Assembly: GCF_963576545.1 (NCBI RefSeq) | Contig: NW_026870407.1 | Location: 1-64,000, forward strand | From: Limanda limanda | Taxonomy: Eukaryota > Chordata > Actinopteri > Pleuronectiformes > Pleuronectidae | Length of the DNA: 64,000 nucleotides | Direction: 5' to 3' | Part shown: positions 36,601 through 49,680 of the stretch, piece after piece | How the letters are laid out: every line of letters starts with the position of its first letter | Numbering within the stretch: position 1 is the stretch's first letter | Made by a program: the position numbers and the translations under genes | Notes under the pieces: generated by a model | Databases searched by the model: none | Told to the model about the DNA's origin: nothing | The model's input: the letters and a program-made list of their open reading frames with translations, nothing else

Positions 36601-38189
36601 CTTCACAAAAAAAGTTATTCAAGAATATCTCTTTCTCCTATGTGCTTTCATCCCTAACCCTAACCCTAACCCTTCCGAAAGTCGGAGAAGCTCAAGGATG
36701 GTACTGATCGATGCGCGCTACCCCATTTAGTGGGGGTAGAGCCTACTTGCAAGTCTCTCCGACCTTCACAAAAAAAGTTATTCAAGAATATCTCTTTCTC
36801 CTATGTGCTTTCATCCCTAACCCTAACCCTAACCCTTCCGAAAGTCGGAGAAGCTCAAGGATGGTACCGATCGATGCGCGCTACCCCATTTAGTGGGGGT
36901 AAAGCCTACTTGCAAGTCTCTCCGACCTTCACAAAAAAAGTTATTCAAGAATATCTCTTTCTCCTATGTGCTTTCATCCCTAACCCTAACCCTAACCCTT
37001 CCGAAAGTCGGAGAAGCTCAAGGATGGTACCGATCGATGCGCGCAACCCCATTTAGTGGGGGTAGAGCCTACTTGCAAGTCTCTCCGACCTTCACAAAAA
37101 AAGTTATTCAAGAATATCTCCTCAGATTTGGGGGAATTTCGTCGGTCGACCTCTTCCGAAGGTCGTACAAGCTCGGGGATGGTACCAATCGATCTGCAGG
37201 ACCCAAATTAGTCCAGATGCAACCACTTTCCAAGTCTCTCCGACCTTCACAAAAAAAGTTATTCAAGAATATCTCTTTCTCCTATGTGCTTTCATCCCTA
37301 ACCCTAACCCTAACCCTTCCGAAAGTCGGAGAAGCTCAAGGATGCTACCGATCGATGCGCGCTACCCCATTTAGTGGGGGTAGAGCCTACTTGCAAGTCT
37401 CTCCGACCTTCACAAAAAAAGTTATTCAAGAATATCTCTTTCTCCTATGTGCTTTCATCCCTAACCCTAACCCTAACCCTTCCGAAAGTCGGAGAAGCTC
37501 AAGGATGGTACCGATCGATGCGCGCTACCCCATTTAGTGGGGGTAAAGCCTACTTGCAAGTCTCTCCGACCTTCACAAAAAAAGTTATTCAAGAATATCT
37601 CCTCAGATTTGGGGGAATTTCGTCGGTCGACCTCTTCCGAAGGTCGTACAAGCTCGGGGATGGTACCAATCGATCCGCAGGACCCAAATTAGTCCAGATG
37701 AAACCACTTTCCAAGTCTCTCCGACCTTCACAAAAAAAGTTATTCAAGAATATCTCTTTCTCTCATGTGCTTTCATCCCTAACCCTAACCCTAACCCTTC
37801 CGAAAGTCGGAGAAGCTCAACGATGGTACCGATCGATGTGCGCTACCCCATTTAGTGGGGGTAGAGCCTACTTGCAAGTCTCTCCGACCTTCACAAAAAA
37901 AGTTATTCAAGAATATCTCTTTCTCCTATGTGCTTTCATCCCTAACCCTAACCCTAACCCTTCCGAAAGTCGGAGAAGCTCAAGGATGGTACCGATCGAT
38001 GCGCGCAACCCCATTTAGTGGGGGTACAGCCTACTTGCAAGTCTCTCCGACCTTCACAAAAAAAGTTATTCAAGAATATCTCCTCAGATTTGGGGGAATT
38101 TCGTCGGTCGACCTCTTCCGAAGGTCGTACAAGCTCGGGGATGGTACCAATCGATCCGCAGGACCCAAATTAGTCCAGATGCAACCACT
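33697..38189 (+). repeat. 4,493-bp HOR (20A + 8B), copy 1
   Basis: The number of A units between B units runs 3,2,2,3,3,2,2,3. The length agrees with 20 x 163 + 8 x 155 minus 7, the 7 coming from one A with six instead of seven As (near 35650) and one A lacking a CCCTAA (near 36345). Diagnostic variants are TTCAAAAAAAAAG (34360), GGTAGCAATCG (34940), TCGGAAAAGC (35086), CCCAATTTAG (35440), GCGTGCTACC (36075), GGATAGTACC (36380), GGATGCTACC (37342), GATGAAACC (37698), TCTCTCATG (37760) and CAACGATGG (37819). Confidence 0.9.
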
Positions 38190-41100
38190 TTTCAAGTCTC
38201 TCCGACCTTCACAAAAAAAGTTATTCAAGAATATCTCTTTCTCCTATGTGCTTTCATCCCTAACCCTAACCCTAACCCTTCCGAAAGTCGGAGAAGCTCA
38301 AGGATGGTACCGATCGATGCGCGCTACCCCATTTAGTGGGGGTAGAGCCTACTTGCAAGTCTCTCCGACCTTCACAAAAAAAGTTATTCAAGAATATCTC
38401 TTTCTCCTATGTGCTTTCATCCCTAACCCTAACCCTAACCCTTCCAAAAGTCGGAGAAGCTCAAGGATGGTACCGATCGATGCGCGCTACCCCATTTAGT
38501 GGGGGTAGAGCCTACTTGCAAGTCTCTCCGACCTTCACAAAAAAAGTTATTCAAGAATATCTCTTTCTCCTATGTGCTTTCATCCCTAACCCTAACCCTA
38601 ACCCTTCCGAAAGTCGGAGAAGCTCAAGGATGGTACCGATCGATGTGCGCTACCCCATTTAGTGGGGGTAGAGCCTACTTGCAAGTCTCTCCGACCTTCA
38701 CAAAAAAAGTTATTCAAGAATATCTCCTCAGATTTGGGGGAATTTCGTCGGTCGACCTCTTCCGAAGGTCGTACAAGCTCGGGGATGGTACCAATCGATC
38801 CGCAGGACCCAAATTAGTCCAGATGCAACCACTTTCCAAGTCTCTCCGACCTTCAAAAAAAAAGTTATTCAAGAATATCTCTTTCTCCTATGTGCTTTCA
38901 TCCCTAACCCTAACCCTAACCCTTCCGAAAGTCGGAGAAGCTCAAGGATGGTACCGATCGATGCGCGCTACCCCATTTAGTGGGGGTAGAGCCTACTTGC
39001 AAGTCTCTCCGACCTTCACAAAAAAAGTTATTCAAGAATATCTCTTTCTCCTATGTGCTTTCATCCCTAACCCTAACCCTAACCCTTCCGAAAGTCGGAG
39101 AAGCTCAAGGATGGTACCGATCGATGCGCGCTACCCCATTTAGTGGGGGTAGAGCCTACTTGCAAGTCTCTCCGACCTTCACAAAAAAAGTTATTCAAGA
39201 ATATCTCTTTCTCCTATGTGCTTTCATCCCTAACCCTAACCCTAACCCTTCCGAAAGTCGGAGAAGCTCAAGGATGGTACCGATCGATGCGCGCAACCCC
39301 ATTTAGTGGGGGTACAGCCTACTTGCAAGTCTCTCCGACCTTCACAAAAAAAGTTATTCAAGAATATCTCCTCAGATTTGGGGGAATTTCGTCGGTCGAC
39401 CTCTTCCGAAGGTCGTACAAGCTCGGGGATGGTAGCAATCGATCTGCAGGACCCAAATTAGTCCAGATGCAACCACTTTCCAAGTCTCTCCGACCTTCAC
39501 AAAAAAAGTTATTCAAGAATATCTCTTTCTCCTATGTGCTTTCATCCCTAACCCTAACCCTAACCCTTCCGAAAGTCGGAAAAGCTCAAGGATGGTACCG
39601 ATCGATGCGCGCTACCCCATTTAGTGGGGGTAGAGCCTACTTGCAAGTCTCTCCGACCTTCACAAAAAAAGTTATTCAAGAATATCTCTTTCTCCTATGT
39701 GCTTTCATCCCTAACCCTAACCCTAACCCTTCCGAAAGTCGGAGAAGCTCAAGGATGGTACTGATCGATGCGCGCAACCCCATTTAGTGGGGGTAGAGCC
39801 TACTTGCAAGTCTCTCCGACCTTCACAAAAAAAGTTATTCAAGAATATCTCCTCAGATTTGGGGGAATTTCGTCGGTCGACCTCTTCCGAAGGTCGTACA
39901 AGCTCGGGGATGGTACCAATCGATCCGCAGGACCCAATTTAGTCCAGATGCAACCACTTTCCAAGTCTCTCCGACCTTCACAAAAAAAGTTATTCAAGAA
40001 TATCTCTTTCTCCTATGTGCTTTCATCCCTAACCCTAACCCTAACCCTTCCGAAAGTCGGAGAAGCTCAAGGATGGTACCGATCGATGCGCGCTACCCCA
40101 TTTAGTGGGGGTAGAGCCTACTTGCAAGTCTCTCCGACCTTCACAAAAAAGTTATTCAAGAATATCTCTTTCTCCTATGTGCTTTCATCCCTAACCCTAA
40201 CCCTAACCCTTCCGAAAGTCGGAGAAGCTCAAGGATGGTACCGATCGATGCGCGCTACCCCATTTAGTGGGGGTAGAGCCTACTTGCAAGTCTCTCCGAC
40301 CTTCACAAAAAAAGTTATTCAAGAATATCTCCTCAGATTTGGGGGAATTTCGTCGGTCGACCTCTTCCGAAGGTCGTACAAGCTCGGGGATGGTACCAAT
40401 CGATCCGCAGGACCCAAATTAGTCCAGATGCAACCACTTTTCAAGTCTCTCCGACCTTCACAAAAAAAGTTATTCAAGAATATCTCTTTCTCCTATGTGC
40501 TTTCATCCCTAACCCTAACCCTAACCCTTCCGAAAGTCGGAGAAGCTCAAGGATGGTACCGATCGATGCGTGCTACCCCATTTAGTGGGGGTAGAGCCTA
40601 CTTGCAAGTCTCTCCGACCTTCACAAAAAAAGTTATTCAAGAATATCTCTTTCTCCTATGTGCTTTCATCCCTAACCCTAACCCTAACCCTTCCGAAAGT
40701 CGGAGAAGCTCAAGGATGGTACCGATCGATGCGCGCTACCCCATTTAGTGGGGGTAGAGCCTACTTGCAAGTCTCTCCGACCTTCACAAAAAAAGTTATT
40801 CAAGAATATCTCTTTCTCCTATGTGCTTTCATCCCTAACCCTAACCCTTCCGAAAGTCGGAGAAGCTCAAGGATAGTACCGATCGATGTGCGCTACCCCA
40901 TTTAGTGGGGGTAGAGCCTACTTGCAAGTCTCTCCGACCTTCACAAAAAAAGTTATTCAAGAATATCTCCTCAGATTTGGGGGAATTTCGTCGGTCGACC
41001 TCTTCCGAAGGTCGTACAAGCTCGGGGATGGTACCAATCGATCCGCAGGACCCAAATTAGTCCAGATGCAACCACTTTCCAAGTCTCTCCGACCTTCACA

Positions 41101-42682
41101 AAAAAAGTTATTCAAGAATATCTCTTTCTCCTATGTGCTTTCATCCCTAACCCTAACCCTAACCCTTCCGAAAGTCGGAGAAGCTCAAGGATGGTACTGA
41201 TCGATGCGCGCTACCCCATTTAGTGGGGGTAGAGCCTACTTGCAAGTCTCTCCGACCTTCACAAAAAAAGTTATTCAAGAATATCTCTTTCTCCTATGTG
41301 CTTTCATCCCTAACCCTAACCCTAACCCTTCCGAAAGTCGGAGAAGCTCAAGGATGGTACCGATCGATGCGCGCTACCCCATTTAGTGGGGGTAAAGCCT
41401 ACTTGCAAGTCTCTCCGACCTTCACAAAAAAAGTTATTCAAGAATATCTCTTTCTCCTATGTGCTTTCATCCCTAACCCTAACCCTAACCCTTCCGAAAG
41501 TCGGAGAAGCTCAAGGATGGTACCGATCGATGCGCGCAACCCCATTTAGTGGGGGTAGAGCCTACTTGCAAGTCTCTCCGACCTTCACAAAAAAAGTTAT
41601 TCAAGAATATCTCCTCAGATTTGGGGGAATTTCGTCGGTCGACCTCTTCCGAAGGTCGTACAAGCTCGGGGATGGTACCAATCGATCTGCAGGACCCAAA
41701 TTAGTCCAGATGCAACCACTTTCCAAGTCTCTCCGACCTTCACAAAAAAAGTTATTCAAGAATATCTCTTTCTCCTATGTGCTTTCATCCCTAACCCTAA
41801 CCCTAACCCTTCCGAAAGTCGGAGAAGCTCAAGGATGCTACCGATCGATGCGCGCTACCCCATTTAGTGGGGGTAGAGCCTACTTGCAAGTCTCTCCGAC
41901 CTTCACAAAAAAAGTTATTCAAGAATATCTCTTTCTCCTATGTGCTTTCATCCCTAACCCTAACCCTAACCCTTCCGAAAGTCGGAGAAGCTCAAGGATG
42001 GTACCGATCGATGCGCGCTACCCCATTTAGTGGGGGTAAAGCCTACTTGCAAGTCTCTCCGACCTTCACAAAAAAAGTTATTCAAGAATATCTCCTCAGA
42101 TTTGGGGGAATTTCGTCGGTCGACCTCTTCCGAAGGTCGTACAAGCTCGGGGATGGTACCAATCGATCCGCAGGACCCAAATTAGTCCAGATGAAACCAC
42201 TTTCCAAGTCTCTCCGACCTTCACAAAAAAAGTTATTCAAGAATATCTCTTTCTCTCATGTGCTTTCATCCCTAACCCTAACCCTAACCCTTCCGAAAGT
42301 CGGAGAAGCTCAACGATGGTACCGATCGATGTGCGCTACCCCATTTAGTGGGGGTAGAGCCTACTTGCAAGTCTCTCCGACCTTCACAAAAAAAGTTATT
42401 CAAGAATATCTCTTTCTCCTATGTGCTTTCATCCCTAACCCTAACCCTAACCCTTCCGAAAGTCGGAGAAGCTCAAGGATGGTACCGATCGATGCGCGCA
42501 ACCCCATTTAGTGGGGGTACAGCCTACTTGCAAGTCTCTCCGACCTTCACAAAAAAAGTTATTCAAGAATATCTCCTCAGATTTGGGGGAATTTCGTCGG
42601 TCGACCTCTTCCGAAGGTCGTACAAGCTCGGGGATGGTACCAATCGATCCGCAGGACCCAAATTAGTCCAGATGCAACCACT
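38190..42682 (+). repeat. 4,493-bp HOR (20A + 8B), copy 2
   Basis: Every diagnostic variant of copy 1 recurs exactly 4,493 bp later (for example 38853, 39433, 39579, 39933, 40568, 40873, 41835, 42191, 42253, 42312). I noticed no difference inside the repeat. Such identity means a very recent duplication, or an assembly that placed the same reads twice. Confidence 0.9.
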
Positions 42683-42769
42683 TTTCAAGTCTCTCCGACC
42701 TTCACAAAAAAAGTTATTCAAGAATATCTCTTTCTCCTATGTGCTTTCATCCCTAACCCTAACCCTAAC

Positions 42770-45184
42770 CCTTCCGAAAGTCGGAGAAGCTCAAGGATGG
42801 TACTGATCGATGCGCGCTACCCCATTTAGTGGGGGTAGAGCCTACTTGCAAGTCTCTCCGACCTTCACAAAAAAAGTTATTCAAGAATATCTCTTTCTCC
42901 TATGTGCTTTCATCCCTAACCCTAACCCTAACCCTTCCGAAAGTCGGAAAAGCTCAAGGATGGTACCGATCGATGCGCGCTACCCCATTTAGTGGGGGTA
43001 GAGCCTACTTGCAAGTCTCTCCGACCTTCACAAAAAAAGTTATTCAAGAATATCTCTTTCTCCTATGTGCTTTCATCCCTAACCCTAACCCTAACCCTTC
43101 CGAAAGTCGGAGAAGCTCGGGGATGGTACCGATCGATGCGCGCTACCCCATTTAGTGGGGGTAGAGCCTACTTGCAAGTCTCTCCGACCTTCACAAAAAA
43201 AGTTATTCAAGAATATCTCTTTCTCCTATGTGCTTTCATCCCTAACCCTAACCCTAACCCTTCCAAAAGTCGGAGAAGCTCAAAGATGGTACCGATCGAT
43301 GCGCGCTACCCCATTTAGTGGGGGTAGAGCCTACTTGCAAGTCTCTCCGACCTTCACAAAAAAAGTTATTCAAGAATATCTCTTTCTCCTATGTGCTTTC
43401 ATCCCTAACCCTAACCCTAACCCTTCCGAAAGTCGGAAAAGCTCAAGGATGGTACCGATCGATGCGCGCTACCCCATTTAGTGGGGGTAGAGCCTACTTG
43501 CAAGTCTCTCCGACCTTCACAAAAAAAGTTATTCAAGAATATCTCTTTCTCCTATGTGCTTTCATCCCTAACCCTAACCCTAACCCTTCCGAAAGTCGGA
43601 GAAGCTCGGGGATGGTACCGATCGATGCGCGCTACCCCATTTAGTGGGGGTAGAGCCTACTTGCAAGTCTCTCCGACCTTCACAAAAAAAGTTATTCAAG
43701 AATATCTCTTTCTCCTATGTGCTTTCATCCCTAACCCTAACCCTAACCCTTCCAAAAGTCGGAGAAGCTCAAAGATGGTACCGATCGATGCGCGCTACCC
43801 CATTTAGTGGGGGTAGAGCCTACTTGCAAGTCTCTCCGACCTTCACAAAAAAAGTTATTCAAGAATATCTCTTTCTCCTATGTGCTTTCATCCCTAACCC
43901 TAACCCTAACCCTTCCGAAAGTCGGAGAAGCTCAAGGATGGTACCGATCGATGTGCGCTACCCCATTTAGTGGGGGTAGAGCCTACTTGCAAGTCTCTCC
44001 GACCTTCACAAAAAAAGTTATTCAAGAATATCTCCTCAGATTTGAGGGAATTTCGTCGGTCGACCTCTTCCGAAGGTCGTACAAGCTCGGGGATGGTACC
44101 AATCGATCCGCAGGACCCAAATTAGTCCAGATGCAACCACTTTCCAAGTCTCTCCGACCTTCACAAAAAAAGTTATTCAAGAATATCTCTTTCTCCTATG
44201 TGCTTTCATCCCTAACCCTAACCCTAACCCTTCCGAAAGTCGGAGAAGCTCAAGGATGGTACCGATCGATGCGCGCTACCCCATTTAGTGGGGGTAGAGC
44301 CTACTTGCAAGTCTCTCCGACCTTCACAAAAAAAGTTATTCAAGAATATCTCCTCAGATTTGGGGGAATTTCGTCGGTCGACCTCTTCCGAAGGTCGTAC
44401 AAGCTCGGGGATGGTACCAATCGATCCGCAGGACCCAAATTAGTCCAGATGCAACCACTTTCCAAGTCTCTCCGACCTTCACAAAAAAAGTTATTCAAGA
44501 ATATCTCTTTCTCCTATGTGCTTTCATCCCTAACCCTAACCCTAACCCTTCCGAAAGTCGGAGAAGCTCAAGGATGGTACCGATCGATGCGCGCTACCCC
44601 ATTTAGTGGGGGTAGAGCCTACTTGCAAGTCTCTCCGACCTTCACAAAAAAAGTTATTCAAGAATATCTCTTTCTCCTATGTGCTTTCATCCCTAACCCT
44701 AACCCTAACCCTTCCGAAAGTCGGAGAAGCTCAAGGATGGTACCGATCGATGCGCGCTACCCCATTTAGTGGGGGTAGAGCCTACTTGCAAGTCTCTCCG
44801 ACCTTCACAAAAAAAGTTATTCAAGAATATCTCTTTCTCCTATGTGCTTTCATCCCTAACCCTAACCCTTCCGAAAGTCGGAGAAGCTCAAGGATGGTAC
44901 CGATCGATGTGCGCTACCCCATTTAGTGGGGGTAGAGCCTACTTGCAAGTCTCTCCGACCTTCACAAAAAAAGTTATTCAAGAATATCTCCTCAGATTTG
45001 GGGGAATTTCGTCGGTCGACCTCTTCCGAAGGTCGTACAAGCTCGGGGATGGTACCAATCGATCCGCAGGACCCAAATTAGTCCAGATGCAACCACTTTT
45101 CAAGTCTCTCCGACCTTCACAAAAAAAGTTATTCAAGAATATCTCTTTCTCCTATGTGCTTTCATCCCTAACCCTAACCCTAAC
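42770..45184 (+). repeat. 2,415-bp module (12A + 3B)
   Basis: Its spacing pattern is 8 A, B, 1 A, B, 3 A, B, and it recurs at about 45185-47505. The length fits 12 x 163 + 3 x 155 minus 6 (one short A near 44868). It holds a B with TTTGAGGGAATTT (near 44042), which recurs at 46457, 50953 and 55449. The first part is two copies of a 489-bp A trimer. Confidence 0.8.
42829..43806 (+). repeat. 489-bp A-trimer repeat, two tandem copies (first of four sites)
   Basis: Three A subtypes alternate: A1 with TCGGAAAAGC, A2 with AGCTCGGGGATGG, A3 with TTCCAAAAG plus CTCAAAGATGG. The trimer occurs twice in tandem here and again twice at 45244-46221, 49740-50717 and 54236-55213, giving eight trimers in all. 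It is an HOR made only of A, nested inside the larger HORs. Confidence 0.88.
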
Positions 45185-48100
45185 CCTTCCGAAAGTCGGA
45201 GAAGCTCAAGGATGGTACCGATCGATGCGCGCTACCCCATTTAGTGGGGGTAGAGCCTACTTGCAAGTCTCTCCGACCTTCACAAAAAAAGTTATTCAAG
45301 AATATCTCTTTCTCCTATGTGCTTTCATCCCTAACCCTAACCCTAACCCTTCCGAAAGTCGGAAAAGCTCAAGGATGGTACCGATCGATGCGCGCTACCC
45401 CATTTAGTGGGGGTAGAGCCTACTTGCAAGTCTCTCCGACCTTCACAAAAAAAGTTATTCAAGAATATCTCTTTCTCCTATGTGCTTTCATCCCTAACCC
45501 TAACCCTAACCCTTCCGAAAGTCGGAGAAGCTCGGGGATGGTACCGATCGATGCGCGCTACCCCATTTAGTGGGGGTAGAGCCTACTTGCAAGTCTCTCC
45601 GACCTTCACAAAAAAAGTTATTCAAGAATATCTCTTTCTCCTATGTGCTTTCATCCCTAACCCTAACCCTAACCCTTCCAAAAGTCGGAGAAGCTCAAAG
45701 ATGGTACCGATCGATGCGCGCTACCCCATTTAGTGGGGGTAGAGCCTACTTGCAAGTCTCTCCGACCTTCACAAAAAAAGTTATTCAAGAATATCTCTTT
45801 CTCCTATGTGCTTTCATCCCTAACCCTAACCCTAACCCTTCCGAAAGTCGGAAAAGCTCAAGGATGGTACCGATCGATGCGCGCTACCCCATTTAGTGGG
45901 GGTAGAGCCTACTTGCAAGTCTCTCCGACCTTCACAAAAAAAGTTATTCAAGAATATCTCTTTCTCCTATGTGCTTTCATCCCTAACCCTAACCCTAACC
46001 CTTCCGAAAGTCGGAGAAGCTCGGGGATGGTACCGATCGATGCGCGCTACCCCATTTAGTGGGGGTAGAGCCTACTTGCAAGTCTCTCCGACCTTCACAA
46101 AAAAAGTTATTCAAGAATATCTCTTTCTCCTATGTGCTTTCATCCCTAACCCTAACCCTAACCCTTCCAAAAGTCGGAGAAGCTCAAAGATGGTACCGAT
46201 CGATGCGCGCTACCCCATTTAGTGGGGGTAGAGCCTACTTGCAAGTCTCTCCGACCTTCACAAAAAAAGTTATTCAAGAATATCTCTTTCTCCTATGTGC
46301 TTTCATCCCTAACCCTAACCCTAACCCTTCCGAAAGTCGGAGAAGCTCAAGGATGGTACCGATCGATGTGCGCTACCCCATTTAGTGGGGGTAGAGCCTA
46401 CTTGCAAGTCTCTCCGACCTTCACAAAAAAAGTTATTCAAGAATATCTCCTCAGATTTGAGGGAATTTCGTCGGTCGACCTCTTCCGAAGGTCGTACAAG
46501 CTCGGGGATGGTAGCAATCGATCCGCAGGACCCAAATTAGTCCAGATGCAACCACTTTCCAAGTCTCTCCGACCTTCACAAAAAAAGTTATTCAAGAATA
46601 TCTCTTTCTCCTATGTGCTTTCATCCCTAACCCTAACCCTAACCCTTCCGAAAGTCGGAGAAGCTCAAGGATGGTACCGATCGATGCGCGCTACCCCATT
46701 TAGTGGGGGTAGAGCCTACTTGCAAGTCTCTCCGACCTTCACAAAAAAAGTTATTCAAGAATATCTCCTCAGATTTGGGGGAATTTCGTCGGTCGACCTC
46801 TTCCGAAGGTCGTACAAGCTCGGGGATGGTACCAATCGATCCGCAGGACCCAAATTAGTCCAGATGCAACCACTTTCCAAGTCTCTCCGACCTTCACAAA
46901 AAAAGTTATTCAAGAATATCTCTTTCTCCTATGTGCTTTCATCCCTAACCCTAACCCTAACCCTTCCGAAAGTCGGAGAAGCTCAAGGATGGTACCGATC
47001 GATGCGCGCTACCCCATTTAGTGGGGGTAGAGCCTACTTGCAAGTCTCTCCGACCTTCACAAAAAAAGTTATTCAAGAATATCTCTTTCTCCTATGTGCT
47101 TTCATCCCTAACCCTAACCCTAACCCTTCCGAAAGTCGGAGAAGCTCAAGGATGGTACCGATCGATGCGCGCTACCCCATTTAGTGGGGGTAGAGCCTAC
47201 TTGCAAGTCTCTCCGACCTTCACAAAAAAAGTTATTCAAGAATATCTCTTTCTCCTATGTGCTTTCATCCCTAACCCTAACCCTTCCGAAAGTCGGAGAA
47301 GCTCAAGGATGGTACCGATCGATGTGCGCTACCCCATTTAGTGGGGGTAGAGCCTACTTGCAAGTCTCTCCGACCTTCACAAAAAAAGTTATTCAAGAAT
47401 ATCTCCTCAGATTTGGGGGAATTTCGTCGGTCGACCTCTTCCGAAGGTCGTACAAGCTCGGGGATGGTACCAATCGATCCGCAGGACCCAAATTAGTCCA
47501 GATGCAACCACTTTCCAAGTCTCTCCGACCTTCACAAAAAAAGTTATTCAAGAATATCTCTTTCTCCTATGTGCTTTCATCCCTAACCCTAACCCTAACC
47601 CTTCCGAAAGTCGGAGAAGCTCAAGGATGGTACCGATCGATGCGCGGTACCCCATTTAGTGGGGGTAGAGCCTACTTGCAAGTCTCTCCGACCTTCACAA
47701 AAAAAGTTATTCAAGAATATCTCTTTCTCCTATGTGCTTTCATCCCTAACCCTAACCCTAACCCTTCCGAAAGTCGGAGAAGCTCAAGGATGGTACCGAT
47801 CGATGCGCGCTACCCCATTTAGTGGGGGTAAAGCCTACTTGCAAGTCTCTCCGACCTTCACAAAAAAAGTTATTCAAGAATATCTCTTTCTCCTATGTGC
47901 TTTCATCCCTAACCCTAACCCTAACCCTTCCGAAAGTCGGAGAAGCTCAAGGATGGTACCGATCGATGCACGCAACCCCATTTAGTGGGGGTAGAGCCTA
48001 CTTGCAAGTCTCTCCGACCTTCACAAAAAAAGTTATTCAAGAATATCTCCTCAGATTTGGGGGAATTTCGTCGGTCGACCTCTTCCGAAGGTCGTACAAG

Positions 48101-49680
48101 CTCGGGGATGGTACCAATCGATCTGCAGGACCCAAATTAGTCCAGATGCAACCACTTTCCAAGTCTCTCCGACCTTCACAAAAAAAGTTATTCAAGAATA
48201 TCTCTTTCTCCTATGTGCTTTCATCCCTAACCCTAACCCTAACCCTTCCGAAAGTCGGAGAAGCTCAAGGATGGTACCGATCGATGCGCGCTACCCCATT
48301 TAGTGGGGGTAGAGCCTACTTGCAAGTCTCTCCGACCTTCACAAAAAAAGTTATTCAAGAATATCTCTTTCTCCTATGTGCTTTCATCCCTAACCCTAAC
48401 CCTAACCCTTCCGAAAGTCGGAGAAGCTCAAGGATGGTACCGATCGATGCGCGCAACCCCATTTAGTGGGGGTAGAGCCTACTTGCAAGTCTCTCCGACC
48501 TTCACAAAAAAAGTTATTCAAGAATATCTCCTCAGATTTGGGGGAATTTCGTCGGTCGACCTCTTCCGAAGGTCGTACAAGCTCGGGGATGGTACCAATC
48601 GATCTGCAGGACCCAAATTAGTCCAGATGCAACCACTTTCCAAGTCTCTCCGACCTTCACAAAAAAAGTTATTCAAGAATATCTCTTTCTCCTATGTGCT
48701 TTCATCCCTAACCCTAACCCTAACCCTTCCGAAAGTCGGAGAAGCTCAAGGATGCTACCGATCGATGCGCGCTACCCCATTTAGTGGGGGTAGAGCCTAC
48801 TTGCAAGTCTCTCCGACCTTCACAAAAAAAGTTATTCAAGAATATCTCTTTCTCCTATGTGCTTTCATCCCTAACCCTAACCCTAACCCTTCCGAAAGTC
48901 GGAGAAGCTCAAGGATGGTACCGATCGATGCGCGCTACCCCATTTAGTGGGGGTAAAGCCTACTTGCAAGTCTCTCCGACCTTCACAAAAAAAGTTATTC
49001 AAGAATATCTCCTCAGATTTGGGGGAATTTCGTCGGTCGACCTCTTCCGAAGGTCGTACAAGCTCGGGGATGGTACCAATCGATCCGCAGGACCCAAATT
49101 AGTCCAGATGAAACCACTTTCCAAGTCTCTCCGACCTTCACAAAAAAAGTTATTCAAGAATATCTCTTTCTCTCATGTGCTTTCATCCCTAACCCTAACC
49201 CTAACCCTTCCGAAAGTCGGAGAAGCTCAACGATGGTACCGATCGATGTGCGCTACCCCATTTAGTGGGGGTAGAGCCTACTTGCAAGTCTCTCCGACCT
49301 TCACAAAAAAAGTTATTCAAGAATATCTCTTTCTCCTATGTGCTTTCATCCCTAACCCTAACCCTAACCCTTCCGAAAGTCGGAGAAGCTCAAGGATGGT
49401 ACCGATCGATGCGCGCAACCCCATTTAGTGGGGGTACAGCCTACTTGCAAGTCTCTCCGACCTTCACAAAAAAAGTTATTCAAGAATATCTCCTCAGATT
49501 TGGGGGAATTTCGTCGGTCGACCTCTTCCGAAGGTCGTACAAGCTCGGGGATGGTACCAATCGATCCGCAGGACCCAAATTAGTCCAGATGCAACCACTT
49601 TTCAAGTCTCTCCGACCTTCACAAAAAAAGTTATTCAAGAATATCTCTTTCTCCTATGTGCTTTCATCCCTAACCCTAAC
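45185..49680 (+). repeat. 4,496-bp HOR (21A + 7B), copy 1
   Basis: Length fits 21 x 163 + 7 x 155 minus 12, the 12 from two A units lacking one CCCTAA (near 47277 and 49677). It joins the 2,415-type module (left part) to a segment resembling the right part of the 4,493-bp HOR: GGTAAAGCC, GGATGCTACC, GATGAAACC, TCTCTCATG, CAACGATGG, GTACAGCC and CTTTTCAAG appear in the same order. It is therefore a mosaic of two older HORs. A private GGTAGCAATCG sits near 46511. Confidence 0.86.
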
